In this document: positions 1-11,948 of the stretch, piece after piece
Layout of the letters: each line of letters starts with the position of its first letter
How positions within the stretch are numbered: the stretch's first letter is position 1
Assembly: GCF_037042905.1 (NCBI RefSeq)
Contig: NC_087245.1
Location: 25,916,501 to 25,980,500, forward strand
Length of the DNA stretch: 64,000 bases
From: Lytechinus pictus
Lineage: Eukaryota; Echinodermata; Echinoidea; Temnopleuroida; Toxopneustidae
Reading direction: 5' to 3'
Program-made: the position numbers and the translations under genes
The notes under the pieces: generated by a model
Database searches by the model: none
Seen by the model: the letters and a program-made list of their open reading frames with translations, nothing else
Told to the model about the DNA's origin: nothing

Positions 1-692
1 GCTATATGCACATGGTCATAAATATTCATTTGGTGGGCTGATGATGTCACATCCTCACTTTCCTTTTTCTTATGTTATTATATGAAATCTACTCGCCGAC
101 TCAAGCCAGCAACTCCTCATCCAGCCTACTACTCAAGCTGTTTCTTCAATCTCATTAATCTCTTCTGGTTTACAGTCCTTTTCAGGACTATTTTCAAGAA
201 AAGAATACTCTACTCTCAAATTTCCACTTTCTCGCCTATCCAATTCCTTTTCTTCTTCTTTCCACTGTTTCTATAACACTCCACTTGGTGTACCGTAAAC
301 CACATCAGCGAAATCATAAATGTTTCATTTTTTTCATACATGTGTAAATGATGTGTCTCCATTATGATAAAATAGGTTGCAGCAACAAATAACTAATGCA
401 CTTAATCAGTTGTCAATCCAATTGTTTTAGTTCTTGGTAGAGAATGTTTGAATAAACTCAATTTCATGTAATAAAAATACAAAAGAACAAGTGGGGATAT
501 GACATCATCAGCCTACCTAATGAATCTTCGTAAAACATGACTAGAACTGTTTCACGGGAATAATGCAAATCTTTAAAATTCAATAACTATGTTATTTGTT
601 ATCCGATTTTGATCAAATTTATCACATTTTCTTTGTCAATTTTGCTCTATTTATTGAGATATCAATATCTCCAGCCTGGACCATCCCTTTAA
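1..692. mobile_element. TTAA-flanked inverted-repeat element, right part, with inner insertion
   Basis: The right end reads CCATCCCT followed by TTAA (689-692). The inner part of the right arm (about 487-525, around GACATCATCAGCC) is the inverted complement of positions 28-62 (GGGCTGATGATGTCAC), so both arms of a fold-back element are present. The left terminus lies off the window. A different block at about 82-320 is inserted in the loop; it matches the right half of the fold-back element at 58591-59083. Related ends occur at 17415, 50116 and 60324. There is no coding content. Confidence 0.6.
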
Positions 693-1302
693 CTAGCTTT
701 CCTATTGACAGTTTTCTGAAATGTTAGCGTGTTCTCTCTTACCCAGACTAACAGGGATAACGAGGGTACACACGCTGTCTAAAGGTGGCGCTCTTCCTTG
801 TTAAGTTTGGTACAGACTTTTTTTTTTCTTTTTTTTTACATCGAAGTAGCATTTAAGCCAGGAAGCCCCATCACCTCAGGCCCCAGTGGTGAAGCCCCAT
901 CACCACTAACTTTCCTATTGACATTTTTCTGAAGGGTAAGCGTGTTCTCTCTTACCCAGACATAACTCTGAACGTGGTTATATCATTAATGAGTATAGAA
1001 TCCGTCACTTAACAAAAAAAATTGAACTTCGTTTATTTTTTTCCATAATTGAAAAAACTTTTTTGTGCCCAGTCAGAGGAGGAGAACAAGTGAAAGAAGA
1101 TCACGTGATAAGAAGAAGTTTTTTGGTTTTTTTCTCGCCACTGAAAACCGTCACGTTCAATGTTCAAGGAAAGCGAGGATTAACACGCTGTCTAAAGATG
1201 GCGCCCTTCCTTGTTAATTTTGGTACAGACCACCACTTTTCTTTTCTTTTCTTTTTTTTACATCGAAGTAGCATTTTAACCAGGAAGCCCCATCACCTCA
1301 GG
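692..1302. repeat. Locally duplicated repeat blocks
   Basis: Two blocks occur twice. Block A, starting at CTTTCCTATTGACA and ending in CTCTTACCCAGAC, lies at about 692-751 and 905-963. Block B, starting at ACGCTGTCTAAAG and ending near CCCCATCACCTCAG, lies at about 772-881 and 1186-1300. Copies are roughly 85-95% identical by eye and differ in length in a T-rich stretch. This is a segmental duplication of a non-coding repeat. Nothing suggests a gene. Confidence 0.7.
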
Positions 1303-4300
1303 GATACGATTTACCACCGTGAAAAGGATAAGATTTAAGATTTATTGATTTATTTCATTTCTTTTCTTTCCATTTTTCACATATAAATCAAAAATACATA
1401 AATACAAATACATAAATACAATTACAAACAAAAATGAACAAAAGTAAGGACCTTACATTTGCAAAAATTGGGTAATGTAAATTATACTAACAAAATACGA
1501 TACTTATATCATCATTTTATCAAACTAAACATTCTTAAAAGTATGAGTATTCGTGTGTATGTTAAAAAAAAGGGGTGACACCCCTGACACCCTCTCTCTA
1601 AAGATAAATCAGCTATTGAACAATCTATAACAACGATACACTTCCGGAATGTATATTAATGGATGGGTTCAAAATCTATTAGCATTAAGGATTTTTTTAA
1701 ATCAATTTTAATGAAAAAATATTTATGTTGGGTTTGATTGGTCGATCATGAGCTGAATACAATCGTGAATGATATTTCGTTGTTTGACAATGCATATGAA
1801 ACCCTTCATTTGGGATCCTTTGAAGTGATTCGTTGAATATTGTTCGAGTTAAAAGCAATGTCGTCGTGATGGGAGCACTTATGCATGGCGAACGACAAGA
1901 CTCGATTATTGGTAACATTTTAGATAGATAATAATAACTTCAATTTCGTATAAAAATGGTTGTAAAATCGTTAATTGCGTACGAGGAAGAGATACAGTGA
2001 ACCTCCCATATCATAGATGATAATTATGTTTTATAATTTTTACAAATATAATTCATGCATTTTGCAGGTAGACTATTTTGTTTTATTAAATCACAGATTC
2101 AATTCTCGTGTACTTCAGCTTTTTTTTTCATTACGCAACCTCTCTCCCTCTCATTCTCTCAATCGTCTTCCTATCATATTTCTATGACACTCCCTTGCCA
2201 TCTTCTCCCTCCCCCCCCCCCTCCCTCCTCCCCCCCCCCCCCTCTCTCTCTCTCTCTTTCTCTCTCTTGCGCTAATTCAGACATACAGTATGGAACTGCT
2301 TTTGAAGACAATCATGATAATCAAATTGCTCAACGCTGAATATTGCTGTGAAGTCTATGACGCCCTCTTTCGTGATGCTTTAGAAGTAACTTCTGCAGAT
2401 CCATACATGGTTTGAGGCAGCTGCCCCTACCCCCATTTTTAAACAAGGGGATGTTCTGTTGAATCGTATTGTATTGTTTATCATCGTCATTTTCGCTAAA
2501 ATCCCTTAATGATATAACCGATTGATTCTTCTGCACTCCAAAATGTTTACTAAATTTAAATTCATCCGTTTATGATATGCTCGCTCGCACATTTCCCCCA
2601 TAAAATACACCTTATCAACTCATCCCCCGGTAGATATTTGCCTCATTATACGCCACTAAATATAACAATCTTTTCTCATATCTCACTATGATCCATTGTT
2701 CTCAAAAATAATATTTTAGCTATAAAATCTAGTACAAATAAAAACTATATGAGGGGGTCAATTTATGATAAATACAGAATTCTGACATATTTCGTCAGTT
2801 ACTTATTCAAATGATATCTTCTTCATAATGATAAAAAAGGTCGTACACAGGAATTTTTTTCCATGGGGCAAGAATTTGGTTGTTTGTTTTGTGTGTGTTG
2901 TGTGTGTGTGTGCGATGAGTGACGGGAGAGACAGGGAAAGAAGGAAATAAGATGTTAGAATAAAAGTATTTTTGTAAGTGTAAAACTAATACTGATCCTA
3001 GGGATCCTGTACTTCCCCTTTGAAACAAAGAGGAGTGAGTGAAGATATAAGGAAAGTAAAATCTGAGAAATGATGGAATTTGGGCAGTTCCGTCTACTGT
3101 AAATTAAAATTTTTTGATTTTATTTACTTATAATCGTCAGAGGTAAGGTTTTTATCCAAATTAAATAAGTAACAAAACTAACAAACATACAATTTGAATA
3201 TAGAATGTAGTGCTGGTTGAAAAATCATATTCGGTAAATTATATTAAATTATTTTCGATATCGATATACAGACTATGGATAAGGCATAACGTTAACATAA
3301 TTTCTTTCTATTCACAAACAAATGTCATGAAAAAAAGGATAAACTTTCTGCGTTGTATTTCCTTGGTGGATGTAGATTCCATTTTATTCTGCAACCCATC
3401 CCTTTTTCACCTTCCCGCCTCCTACCTCCGCCCCCTCCCTCATCTCCCTCTCTCTCCCCCTAAAAAAAATTATTTTCTCTCTTTGTATATATAAATATAT
3501 CTTGGAATATCCTGGTGGATTTGAAGATGTTACTGTTTCAGAGTACTTTAATAACTACAAATAATGAGAAGTTAAGTTTCCATAATCAAAATATTTTATT
3601 AATTTTTGATAGTATTTACAATCTTTTTTCAATCAAACATATACAGACATACAATCCAGAACTTTCACACAATCATTACACTACTCAAAACATTGTGTAA
3701 TATATGAACGTACATAGTTCCAACAAAATATTCAGCAGTACGGTTGACATGAAATTTGTCAGAATTGGGACATAACATACTAGAATTTATAGACTGCAAC
3801 CCTATTCTGATGAGAATCTGATATAGATAAACATGGCAAAGAATTTTAGTTCAAATATGTGTGACTTCACTGAGGCTGTCTTCATCATAATAGTCATCTA
3901 TATTTCTTTCCGTACCCTGTGATTGACTTATACACTATAAATTATTTACGAATCCGTGTTCGTGTTACTGCAGGTTCGACTGCCTATTTAGTCAAAATTG
4001 ACATAAATTGTTCGATTGAAATTCATTTCATTTCTAGACAAACAAGGGGAACAACAAAGTAACCCCGAAGTTATGCTGATGATAATTTAAAATAACTATT
4101 CTCATAATATTTCTATATAAGAAAACCCCCCTTACAAGAAATTCAATTCATAGAAACTAGATTATCTACTAAATATAAACAAAGAAAATAATATTCAAGT
4201 CACCTGATAGCATTCCCCTTATGGTGTGTGTGACTTGCTTGGAACATGCACACTTTTCACCATCGTATGTCGTTTGGATGAAGTTATAGATTTGAAATGA

Positions 4301-4365
4301 TTAAAAAAGAGGTTATAAGAAAATATCTTAAAATCAAATGTGTTCTATAAATGATGTATTTAATG
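1303..4365. other. No gene seen; low-complexity patches
   Basis: I find no supportable coding exon here. The content is AT-rich DNA with a pyrimidine/poly-C and CT microsatellite at about 2196-2265, a GT-rich stretch at about 2884-2912 and scattered A/T runs. Open frames across this interval are short and compositionally biased. Confidence 0.6.
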
Positions 4366-4650
4366 ATAATAATATGGTCCATTTTTAAAGCGCGGCTACT
4401 ATAATTCCATATACTCCATGGCGCTTGATACTTGGTATCATATTATTTCCCCGGCTGTAGCTGAGCCGCCATAAAGGAGCTAAAGCATTCAAGGAATAAA
4501 TCCTACCGGGTACCCATTCATCTCACCTAGGTCGAGTGCAGCACAATGTGGGTTAATTTCTTGCTGAAGGAAAACACGCAATGATTGAGATTCGAACCCA
4601 CTTCCCTCTGATTGAAAGATGAGAGTCGTAACCATCCTGATCCCTTGATC
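4366..4650 (-). mobile_element. tRNA-derived SINE (family B), diverged copy
   Basis: Parallel to the copy at 11668-11948. Both contain the phrases CGGGTACCCATTCA, GGTCGAGTGCAGC and GAAGGAAAACACGC, followed by a minus-strand B-box-like GGGTTCGAATC. On the minus strand a tRNA-like head would come first, then a body. The left edge (AATGATAATAATATGG) resembles the AATAATA-type tail of the other copy. The A-box is degraded. This is an inactive retroposon copy downstream of the GPCR 3' exon. Confidence 0.65.
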
Positions 4651-4842
4651 AGAAAGTCGATCGTAATGATGTCTCCTGATATTTTTTTTTTTTAGAATCA
4701 CTAACTGGAACAACTCGTGTAGATTATACCGATTTTAAGATTTATACTATTTTTCTTTTAAATAATTCAATAATGGGATGTTGAGATTCATAGCGGTATT
4801 TAATCAATATCACACAGAAATAATACAAAGATAGAGTCCTTG

Positions 4843-5112
4843 TCAAGAATCTGATGATCCAGCATTAGCATCTCCTGCTACTTCTGGCATCTCATCCTTT
4901 CCTACCACGTCATCATGAGGATGCACTCGATTTATCTGTCGACAGTTCGATAACAACTTCACCAACTTCCGCCAGACTTTTCTTCTGTATTTCCTTCGGA
5001 AGAGGCCATACATAAGTGGATTGATTGTCGTAGTGCTCAGGTATAAAACGGCTGAAATGTAGTTAAAGATCGGAGAGTACCATATTTCGAAGTGGTTGCA
5101 CAGGACGCAGAT
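4843..5112 (-). CDS. GPCR 3' exon: end of TM6, TM7, helix 8, C-tail
   Basis: The minus strand gives an acceptor (CTTTTTAG, splice after the AG at 5113-5114) followed by 89 codons and TGA. The peptide opens ICVLCNHFEIW, which completes the TM6 broken off at VITVIPYE in the exon at 34629-35495. TM7 follows (about IFNYISAVLYLSTTTINPLMY) with the canonical NPxxY as NPLMY, then a strongly basic helix 8 (FRRKYRRKVWRK) and a 45-residue hydrophilic tail ending SSDS. The exon is phase 0, matching the phase-0 donor of exon 1, and the spacing through extracellular loop 3 is normal. It lacks the Arg in TM7 that prostanoid receptors use to bind the ligand carboxylate. It could instead be the orphan exon of a deleted paralogue, but no other partner exon is visible in the window. 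Confidence 0.8.
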   Translation of the reverse strand: MCVLCNHFEIWYSPIFNYISAVLYLSTTTINPLMYGLFRRKYRRKVWRKLVKLLSNCRQINRVHPHDDVVGKDEMPEVAGDANAGSSDS

Positions 5113-5203
5113 CTAAAAAGAAAAAAATGAGAGAACAGAATTCAATGAATTGAAAACACAGTTAAGTCTTTAAGTAACTGTGGAGAACGAAAGTGAATAT
5201 ATA

Positions 5204-5418
5204 TAAATTGCAGAGATTCAAAATAAATTCAAGTGAACTGTACTCAGGGACCAATCGAATTTGAGATTTGAATTTAACCGTAAGATTCATTTTTAATCTC
5301 AAAGGATTCAAATTTAAATCCCTTGAGAATTACAATATATTTTTTTAGGATTAAAAGTAAGCCCCAAATTGATTGGTTCCTTGGTTCAGCTGGATTTACT
5401 TTAAATCCCTGCAATTTA
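5204..5418. mobile_element. Fold-back MITE, about 215 bp
   Basis: The left arm begins TAAATTGCAGAGATTCAAA and continues to about 5275 (GGGACCAATCGAATTTG). The right arm is its imperfect inverted complement, ending TCCCTGCAATTTA at 5418. The loop is AT-rich. No TSD is evident and there is no coding content. Confidence 0.6.
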
Positions 5419-5890
5419 GAGTAAAGCAGCTAGCCAAAAAAAATAACTTGTTTTTAAGTTAACTCAAACACAAAGTAGATGTAAAAATCATATCACAATT
5501 TTTTTTAATGAGGACATATTATCGTTCTAGATGTCAACTATAACCAAATAAAATTATAAAAGGTCATCCATGTTTAAAAATGAACTAATGATACATTATG
5601 AATTGACTGAAGAAAACGGGAATCCATTTTAAAACATTCTTTTATTAAAGCTCGCACATCTTTTTTCAATATAGGCAATAATAAGCAATCTCTCTAGTCC
5701 AGAGTAATGTCTCGATGTAAATTTTGAGATTTATATACGATAAATTATTTGTATTTACCTTAGGTTATAGATCTACGTCTTTATGTATATATAGTTTCTT
5801 GTCTTCCACCACATCCCTTATCCTTCTCTCCCATCTTATACTACCCACATCCTCATTTACTTTAAAATATAAAAAAAAGCACACATCGTA
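5419..5890. other. No gene seen
   Basis: AT-rich intronic sequence with short A/T runs. I recognise no exon, RNA gene or repeat boundary. Confidence 0.5.
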
Positions 5891-5990
5891 TATCATTTTC
5901 ATTTATTTGAATGCAGGCCGGGGATCGAACCCTGGACTATCCATGTATGATATAGTCAAGCGCCTGAGAACACTCTCTCATAATACACAC
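5891..5990 (-). mobile_element. SINE (family A) degraded second copy
   Basis: On the minus strand the tRNA-like part ends in a B-box-like GGTTCGATCCCCGG and then continues GCCTGCATTCAAATAAATGAAAATG, as in the longer copy at 6107-6288. The body segment between B-box and tail is deleted and the A-box region is degraded (about 5960-5990). This is a dead copy. Confidence 0.6.
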
Positions 5991-6103
5991 CCTCACTCTC
6001 ACGTCCTCCCTCCCACGCACACATTTCTCTCCGCCTCAATCCCCTATACATACATATCCCCACTCTCACACACACACACACACACTCTCCCACACGCACA
6101 CAC

Positions 6104-6138
<35 letters not shown>

Positions 6139-6890
6139 ATGCATATAGCATTTCCATTTATTTGAAAGCATGATAAAAGAGCATTGTAGATTAAATGCCT
6201 TGCTCACGGGCATAGGTGCCGCGGCCGGGGATCGAACCCCGGACTTTCCATGTATAGCCAGGCGCCTTAGACCACTCGGCCACGGCACACACCCACACAC
6301 ATACCCTCACACCTTTCTCTCGGCCTCGTTCCGTATATATAGGCCTACACACCATATCTCATGCAGCCTCCCACCCACACACGCCTTTCTTTCTACCTCT
6401 ATTCCCAATACATACATATCCCACACTCACTCTCTCTCTCTCACATACACACGTTTCTCCCCGTACATATAGACACACACCCATCCTCTCACACTCTCCC
6501 TCCTGCACACACCTTCTTCTCCGTCTCTCTCCCTCTCATACATACACACACCCTCAGTATTATACTCTCCCACACCCACCTTTTTACGCCTCTCTCGTTC
6601 ATAAATACACACACCCTCACGCGTTCACTGTTCCTACATCACACACCTTCCTCTCATTCTCTCTCCATCACACATACATACATTCACCCATACACACACC
6701 CACCCACACACGCACCCTTACACACATACACACTCAGCCTAACACTTTCAGTCCCACACGTTCTCTTCTATCTGCCTCTTTCCCCATACATACATAATCC
6801 CTCATTATTACATCCTCCCTCACGCATGCCCTTATTTTTACCGTCTGTCTCCTTCATACATACGCATACCCGCATAACTAAACGTATAAA
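5991..6890. repeat. CA/CT-rich simple-sequence field around SINE A
   Basis: Long runs of CACA, CTCT and CATA type repeats (for example 6068-6105 and 6288-6870) flank the family A SINE. All open frames here translate to His/Thr/Ser/Leu-rich low-complexity peptides and are not genes. The field probably expanded from CA microsatellites next to the SINE tail. Confidence 0.75.
6107..6288 (-). mobile_element. tRNA-Leu-derived SINE (family A) with poly-A tail
   Basis: The minus strand reads a tRNA-like head beginning GCCGTGGCCGAGTGGTC and continuing TAAGGCGC, a good match to the tRNA-Leu A-box. A B-box GGTTCGATCCC and a 3' acceptor-like GCCGCGGC that can pair with the 5' GCCGTGG come next. A body follows with GTGAGCAAGGCATTTAATC, then AATAAATGG and a poly-A tract (the T run at 6107-6134). 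The head, about 70 nt, is too short for a functional type II tRNA-Leu and lacks the variable arm, so this is a retroposon and not a tRNA gene. Confidence 0.75.
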
Positions 6891-7804
6891 TAAATGAATA
6901 GATAAAGAAATACATGTAAGTAAATGAATAAGCAACATTTAGTGTTGAACTGCGCTTGCCTATACAAATCTATACAAACTTATTTTGAACACAATAGTAC
7001 GACTTCTTTATCACCAAAATGTAGAGCAAGCTCGCATCTTTAATATCCCAACTCCTTATGTGCTTACTTATCCATGTGAGCAAATATCAAGGACCATGCC
7101 AAAGGTATAATGCTATTGATGCCATTCAATCATTAAGCCCAAAATTATATTTACTGTACATGTTATGTTTGTTTTTACGTTGTGTTGATATTGTAAATTG
7201 ACCCTTTCAGCCCCGCTGCTTGTCAATATATGTGCATTTACCAATAATTAAATAAATACAAAATAAAGTAATCTAATGAATACGAAAATCTGTTTCCTTT
7301 ATCACTCCATCATACTCTATTTCTACGGTATTTGTCCGCATTCGGTGAAAGTTACCTGGCAACAACAATTAATATTTTCAAGTGTAGTTCTATTTGTCAA
7401 GATCTTTAATTGCATTCTTCACGTAGTTCATTTTACTTTCAACTGGATAGAAATAAACACGACTAGCGAAGGGCGGTGAGGGTGGTCAACTCCAAAACGA
7501 CCAAAAAAGATAAGAGAGGAAAGGAACAAGAGAAGGTACATGAATGCAGAAAGAAAACATTCTGAAAAAAAAATTTTCAAGAGAATAAATGAACGAGATG
7601 CCTTCTTTCTCACATTTGGCTGAACAAATATAATGTATTTGCCCTGTACCTTTTTATTCGGTATACTGCGTGAGTTTTTATTTTTTTCTCACCCCACCCC
7701 CCTTCCTCTCTCTCTCTCTCTCTCTTTCATTATTTATCCAATTTCCCTCTCACTCTTTAACCAGCGATTTCTCTATAAACGCTAATATTTGGCTTTTCCT
7801 TTGT
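6891..7804. other. No gene seen; CT tract at about 7700-7728
   Basis: AT-rich intronic DNA. The stretch at about 7190-7266, ending in AATAAATACAAAATAAAG, resembles the 3' end of a non-LTR element but cannot be assigned. No exon is recognised. Confidence 0.45.
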
Positions 7805-8101
7805 AGTCTAATTTTTTTTGTTAGTGTCCGATCTCCTTGATTGCGGATTTCATGATTATTTTAAGGAACCTGCAGACATTACAAGCTCTGCTTGCCGGTT
7901 CCTTCATATTTCACTTTTATTTACTGCCATTGTCATAATCTTCTGTATTCTGTATGTAATCAAATGTGTTTCTTGTATTGTGTTGTTATATTTTGTTTTA
8001 TATATTTTTTTTTCCATGATTTGTGATTTTGTACGTGTAATTATTTTGTAAGTGTTGATGTTGATTTATATATTCAATAAACATTGAAAGAAAAAAAAAA
8101 T
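7805..8101 (+). mobile_element. Probable LINE or retrocopy 3' end with poly-A
   Basis: A T-rich segment ends in CAATAAACATTGAAAGAAAAAAAAAA (abbreviated: AATAAA near 8077, oligo-A at about 8091-8101). A polyadenylation signal about 15 nt before a genomic A-run is the mark of a retrotransposed 3' end. No ORF with recognisable similarity precedes it. Confidence 0.4.
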
Positions 8102-8404
8102 TGTTATATATTTTGTGAAGTATGAAAATAAATTCAATTAAGTTTAATTCAATAATTAGATTAATCAAATTTGCTTCTGAGTTTGGCCGGAGATTGAACA
8201 AATAGATCTTCCATATTGTTTCCCTGCGCCTTTCTGGTCGTCGGTTTACCGTTCATTATTAGACATTCATTTTTCTTGTCAGCTAATATATAGAGGTATA
8301 TCAATTATATTTAGCCATAGTGCATGTAAACACAAGTTCTGATTTTCTTATAATTTCAATAAAAGTCTAAAGCTTTGATACTATATCTGTATATGCGGTA
8401 AAGG

Positions 8405-8905
8405 GGAACTTTTTTTCTCCTGCCCACTTTTTGGAAACATTTATTTCGTGCATTAGACATTTCCTAATCATGCAAAAATTAAAAAGTCAAAGAAAGTGAA
8501 ACGTCTTCCTTCTCATCACAAATTTAATCTGACGAAGGGGACCTATCTGTCCTTGCACCATCCAGCATCTTTTTGTCATTTTTGTCCCGAATTTGAAACC
8601 CTCGAGAAAACGGGTGCCCCCGAAAAGGTTTTTTACGTGTTCAAAAACCTTAAATGATGTAACAAAGAACCTAAAATTCTTCCAAACTGGCTATTTAGGG
8701 TATCTTAAAGCATTCTGGGGAACCATATGTTCCAAATACGGGACAAGCACAGAACTCTCTAAGAACCTTTTTTTTTTTCTAAGAGTGCATGCTTACTTTT
8801 GCATTTGCTTTATTTTTCACATTAGAGTTCCCTAATCACAGAAGAGTCAATTAAATTTGAGCCAATAAAAAAAACTAGAAACATCTTCCTTTGTCTAAAA
8901 TTTGA
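8405..8905. repeat. Diverged direct duplication, about 135 bp units
   Basis: The segment at about 8405-8540 and that at about 8766-8905 share ordered motifs: a CTTTTTTTCT start, a CATTAGA...TTCCCTAATCA or TTTCCTAATCA core, then ACATCTTCCTT or ACGTCTTCCTT, then a TCTGACGAA or TTTGACGAA end. Offset is roughly 360 bp. Non-coding. Confidence 0.5.
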
Positions 8906-9931
8906 CGAAAATCAAATTTCTACATTCATCAATCTAATTGTTCAGTGGCATTTTTTATATATCATAAAAAGGAAAGTGTGTGTGACGTCATCGGATCTCT
9001 GAGTTTAGTACTGACCTTGATAGAGCATCTGATGTGCGAACTAAGCAAAATTTTAAATGTAATTTCTTCTTTGTTTTACATTTGATTTCGATTACATGTT
9101 CAGTGTTATAACTTTTCTCTATTTGTTCAAATAATTCCGCTGTTTGATCCTGGCTTTTTAAAATGCAATGCCTATAATCTACATAAACGACGTTGGTATG
9201 TTCATGCAAAAACTGAGTTTATTTTTTTTTTAATAAATTTTTAAGGTCTAGATCTTTGTGACCTTTCATTTATGTGCTAATAACTTCCGAACTGCAAAAT
9301 AGCTTTGCTTTGGGTATGACCTAAAGTGTATTATTTGCAAGACACTGCGGTCAAAACATCAAGAGTCCATTATGCTGATTTCCCTCTTCAAGTTTTGTTG
9401 TTTTTGCACTCGTTCCTCTCCAAAGTGGCGGTATGCAGCTTGAATTAAGAAAATTCAAACCTAAAGAAACTCAGAGAGGAAAACATGCCTCTGGGCTACT
9501 CACAAATGCGTCCCGTTCCCATTTAACAAATGTTGCATGATTACATCGACTAACACGCTACTGCATTATAATTCACCATTTTCACATTGCTGAAAACGAT
9601 TAACATAGTTGTTTTAAGACTTTTACATAAACTTCACAGAGCAATATTGGGATGAAAGATTCCACGTGCTGCGATAGCTAAATATGGCTCTGTATGTCTA
9701 TTCATAAGACTGCTTGGTCTTACGACAGTTGCTCGACCGGTCGCAGGCCTTCTTGCAACGTTGTGCGACCGCAATACGATCCGATGCGACTGCTTACGAC
9801 TTATTTCCCACGGGTATACGAATAGTCCTCCTATAACAAAATGTTTCTTTTAGTTTGGTGACATTTTCGTTGTTATTCTTGTTTGATTTTTCTATACAAT
9901 TAAAACAAAAATTGAATGATATTTCATCAAC

Positions 9932-9974
<43 letters not shown>

Positions 9975-11005
9975 CATGTGTATGAATTTATATTCTATAC
10001 ATTTTAATTATGGTTCTTACATAAAGGGATTCGAGATTATATATGAAACAGAAAAAAGTAAATTACATTTGTTCAAATTTTAATCAATTTATATGTCAAT
10101 TACGCCATACATAATTTTTTTATGATCTTAAATGATTCAAATTCTGCATATTTCATAACAATGACGTTAAGCATGGGTGTACAAGTCACCAGCAATCCCT
10201 TCGTCCAAGAAACCCTATTTAAATGTTGAAAGATAAACTGAATTGATTTCACTATTGCTTTTTTAATTTCCCAATGAAAATATGAGTTGGATTGCCTTAT
10301 TTTGCGATACACACTGTATAATACGCTTTTAAAGAGAAAATTATATTCATGATCTATATTTATTATAGATTATATTCAAGACTGACATGAGTTTTAATCA
10401 TTTAGATATTGTGAAATAAATCCTCGCGAAAAGAGGCTCTATAGATCCGACTATTACTTACGATTTTCATCATTACACTAAGCTCACACTAGAGCCTCAT
10501 GACAGACACCTTTTCCATCCTCTTTATAAATCTCAATAAAATATGCAATAGGAGCTGTCACCATCATACAAAAAAACAGTAAGGCACATCCATTTTAAAT
10601 TCTAAATGGCCATCTGCTCTGGAAAGAAGGTCCTTGGAAGTGAAGTTTCATTATAATAAACCCCTTGATATGGTGTGTGCCTATTCATACGCGAGACGCT
10701 CTAGTGGAAGTTCGATAATCTTTATCTATTCATTGCACTGATGACTTCTGACCGACAAAATGGATTAATTTTTTTTTCTTAAGAGCAGCAAGATTAATAA
10801 TTAATTACTACAGCACCTGTCCCGGGCTTGGATGCTCGAAAATAGCGATGTTGATTAATGATTACTATAAACAAAGATGTGTTTATATTGTTGTAAAGTA
10901 AAGAATTATTGTGATTTCTTCGAAAGGTTTTGTCATTCGAGGTATTTGTGACAATTGTTTGAGGTCGAATGGTCTGTCACTGTATGCTAAATTATTAATG
11001 GGTTG
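8906..11005. other. No gene seen; (TA)n at about 9935-9971
   Basis: Intronic sequence. There is a TA dinucleotide tract at 9935-9971 and a CG-containing patch at 9716-9800 rich in CGAC/TACGAC motifs, similar in character to 40831-41110. No coding exon is recognised. Confidence 0.5.
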
Positions 11006-11009
11006 CGGT

Positions 11010-11445
11010 GTAACGAAATATCATTGCATAGGGGCGTCTATGATTTGAGGTGTACGGGTCTATGAGTGCATAGAGGTGTCTATAATTGTTGGTGTTTGGG
11101 TGTATGAGTGCATAGAGGTGTGCTTATGTGTTGTGGTGTACGGTCTCTGAATGCATGGAAATGATCATAATTTGTGGTGTAGGGGTCTATGAGTGCATAG
11201 AGGTGTTTATGGTTTGTGGTGTATGGGGTATATATATCACTGAAGTGAGGTGTGGTGTATAGGTATATCAGTGTAGAGGTGTCTATGGTTTTGAGGTGTA
11301 GGGTTCTATGAGTGCATAGAGGTGTTTATGGTTTGTGGTGTATGGGTCTATCACTGAAGTGAGGTGTGGTGTAAGGGGTATATGAGTGTATAGAGGTGTC
11401 TATGGTTTTAGTACAAAGTGATGTCTATGGTTTGCGGTGTAGGGA
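11010..11445 (+). repeat. GT-rich minisatellite
   Basis: Tandem degenerate units built on GTCTATGRTTTGTGGTGTA and GGGTCTATGAGTGCATAGAG, with a repeat length near 50-60 bp. Units are interrupted by a variant containing TCACTGAAGTGAGGTGTGG that itself occurs twice (about 11236 and 11352). The array has a strand asymmetry (G/T rich on the plus strand). No gene. Confidence 0.75.
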
Positions 11446-11667
11446 CAAACCTATAGTTATTACTACTCACAATACCCACCCCTCCCCCATACATTATGAG
11501 AAGAGTGAAATGATAACATTCCAATAACAAGAAAGCTTCAAACCTTCAAATTCGTTCTTTATGTAACATTATCAACATCTTCAACATCTTACAATCCATC
11601 CGAGATTGAATTTCTCTACCATCCAAAAAAAAAAAAAAAAAAATCATAAATCGGAATAATATTCGTT

Positions 11668-11948
11668 AATAATAACAATAATACCTGGATTTATATAACG
11701 CTTTTTGACCGAGGATACAAAGCGCTTGCTATTATTACTCCGGCTTTAGCTCGAGCAACCATCACCGACGTCCAGTTCATGCAAGGAATTAATCCTGCCG
11801 GGTACCCATTCACCTCATCTGGGTCGAGTGCAGCGCAGTATGGATAGATTTATTGCCGAAGGAAAACACGCCATGGCTAGGATTCGAACCCATGACCCTT
11901 GTTTCAATTATAGGCGAGAGTCAGAACCACTCAACTACAACGCGCCCA
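11668..11948 (-). mobile_element. tRNA-derived SINE (family B), best copy
   Basis: The plus strand starts with an AATAATAACAATAATA tail. It then has ATTTATATAACGC, CGGGTACCCATTCACC, GGGTCGAGTGCAGCGCAG and GAAGGAAAACACGCCATGG, and ends in a tRNA-like part whose minus strand reads GTGGGCGCGTTGTAGTTGAG (A-box region) and GGGTTCGAATCC (B-box). The element is therefore on the minus strand. Diverged copies lie at 4366-4650 and 31627-31755. Confidence 0.75.

Noticed and set aside
6218..6287. Functional tRNA-Leu gene
   Set aside because: It lacks a variable arm, is about 70 nt, and is followed by a SINE body and poly-A tail.
5724..6897. Open frames of 100-178 codons on the plus strand
   Set aside because: They run through CA/CT/CATA simple sequence and a SINE, and the peptides are His/Thr/Ser/Leu low complexity.
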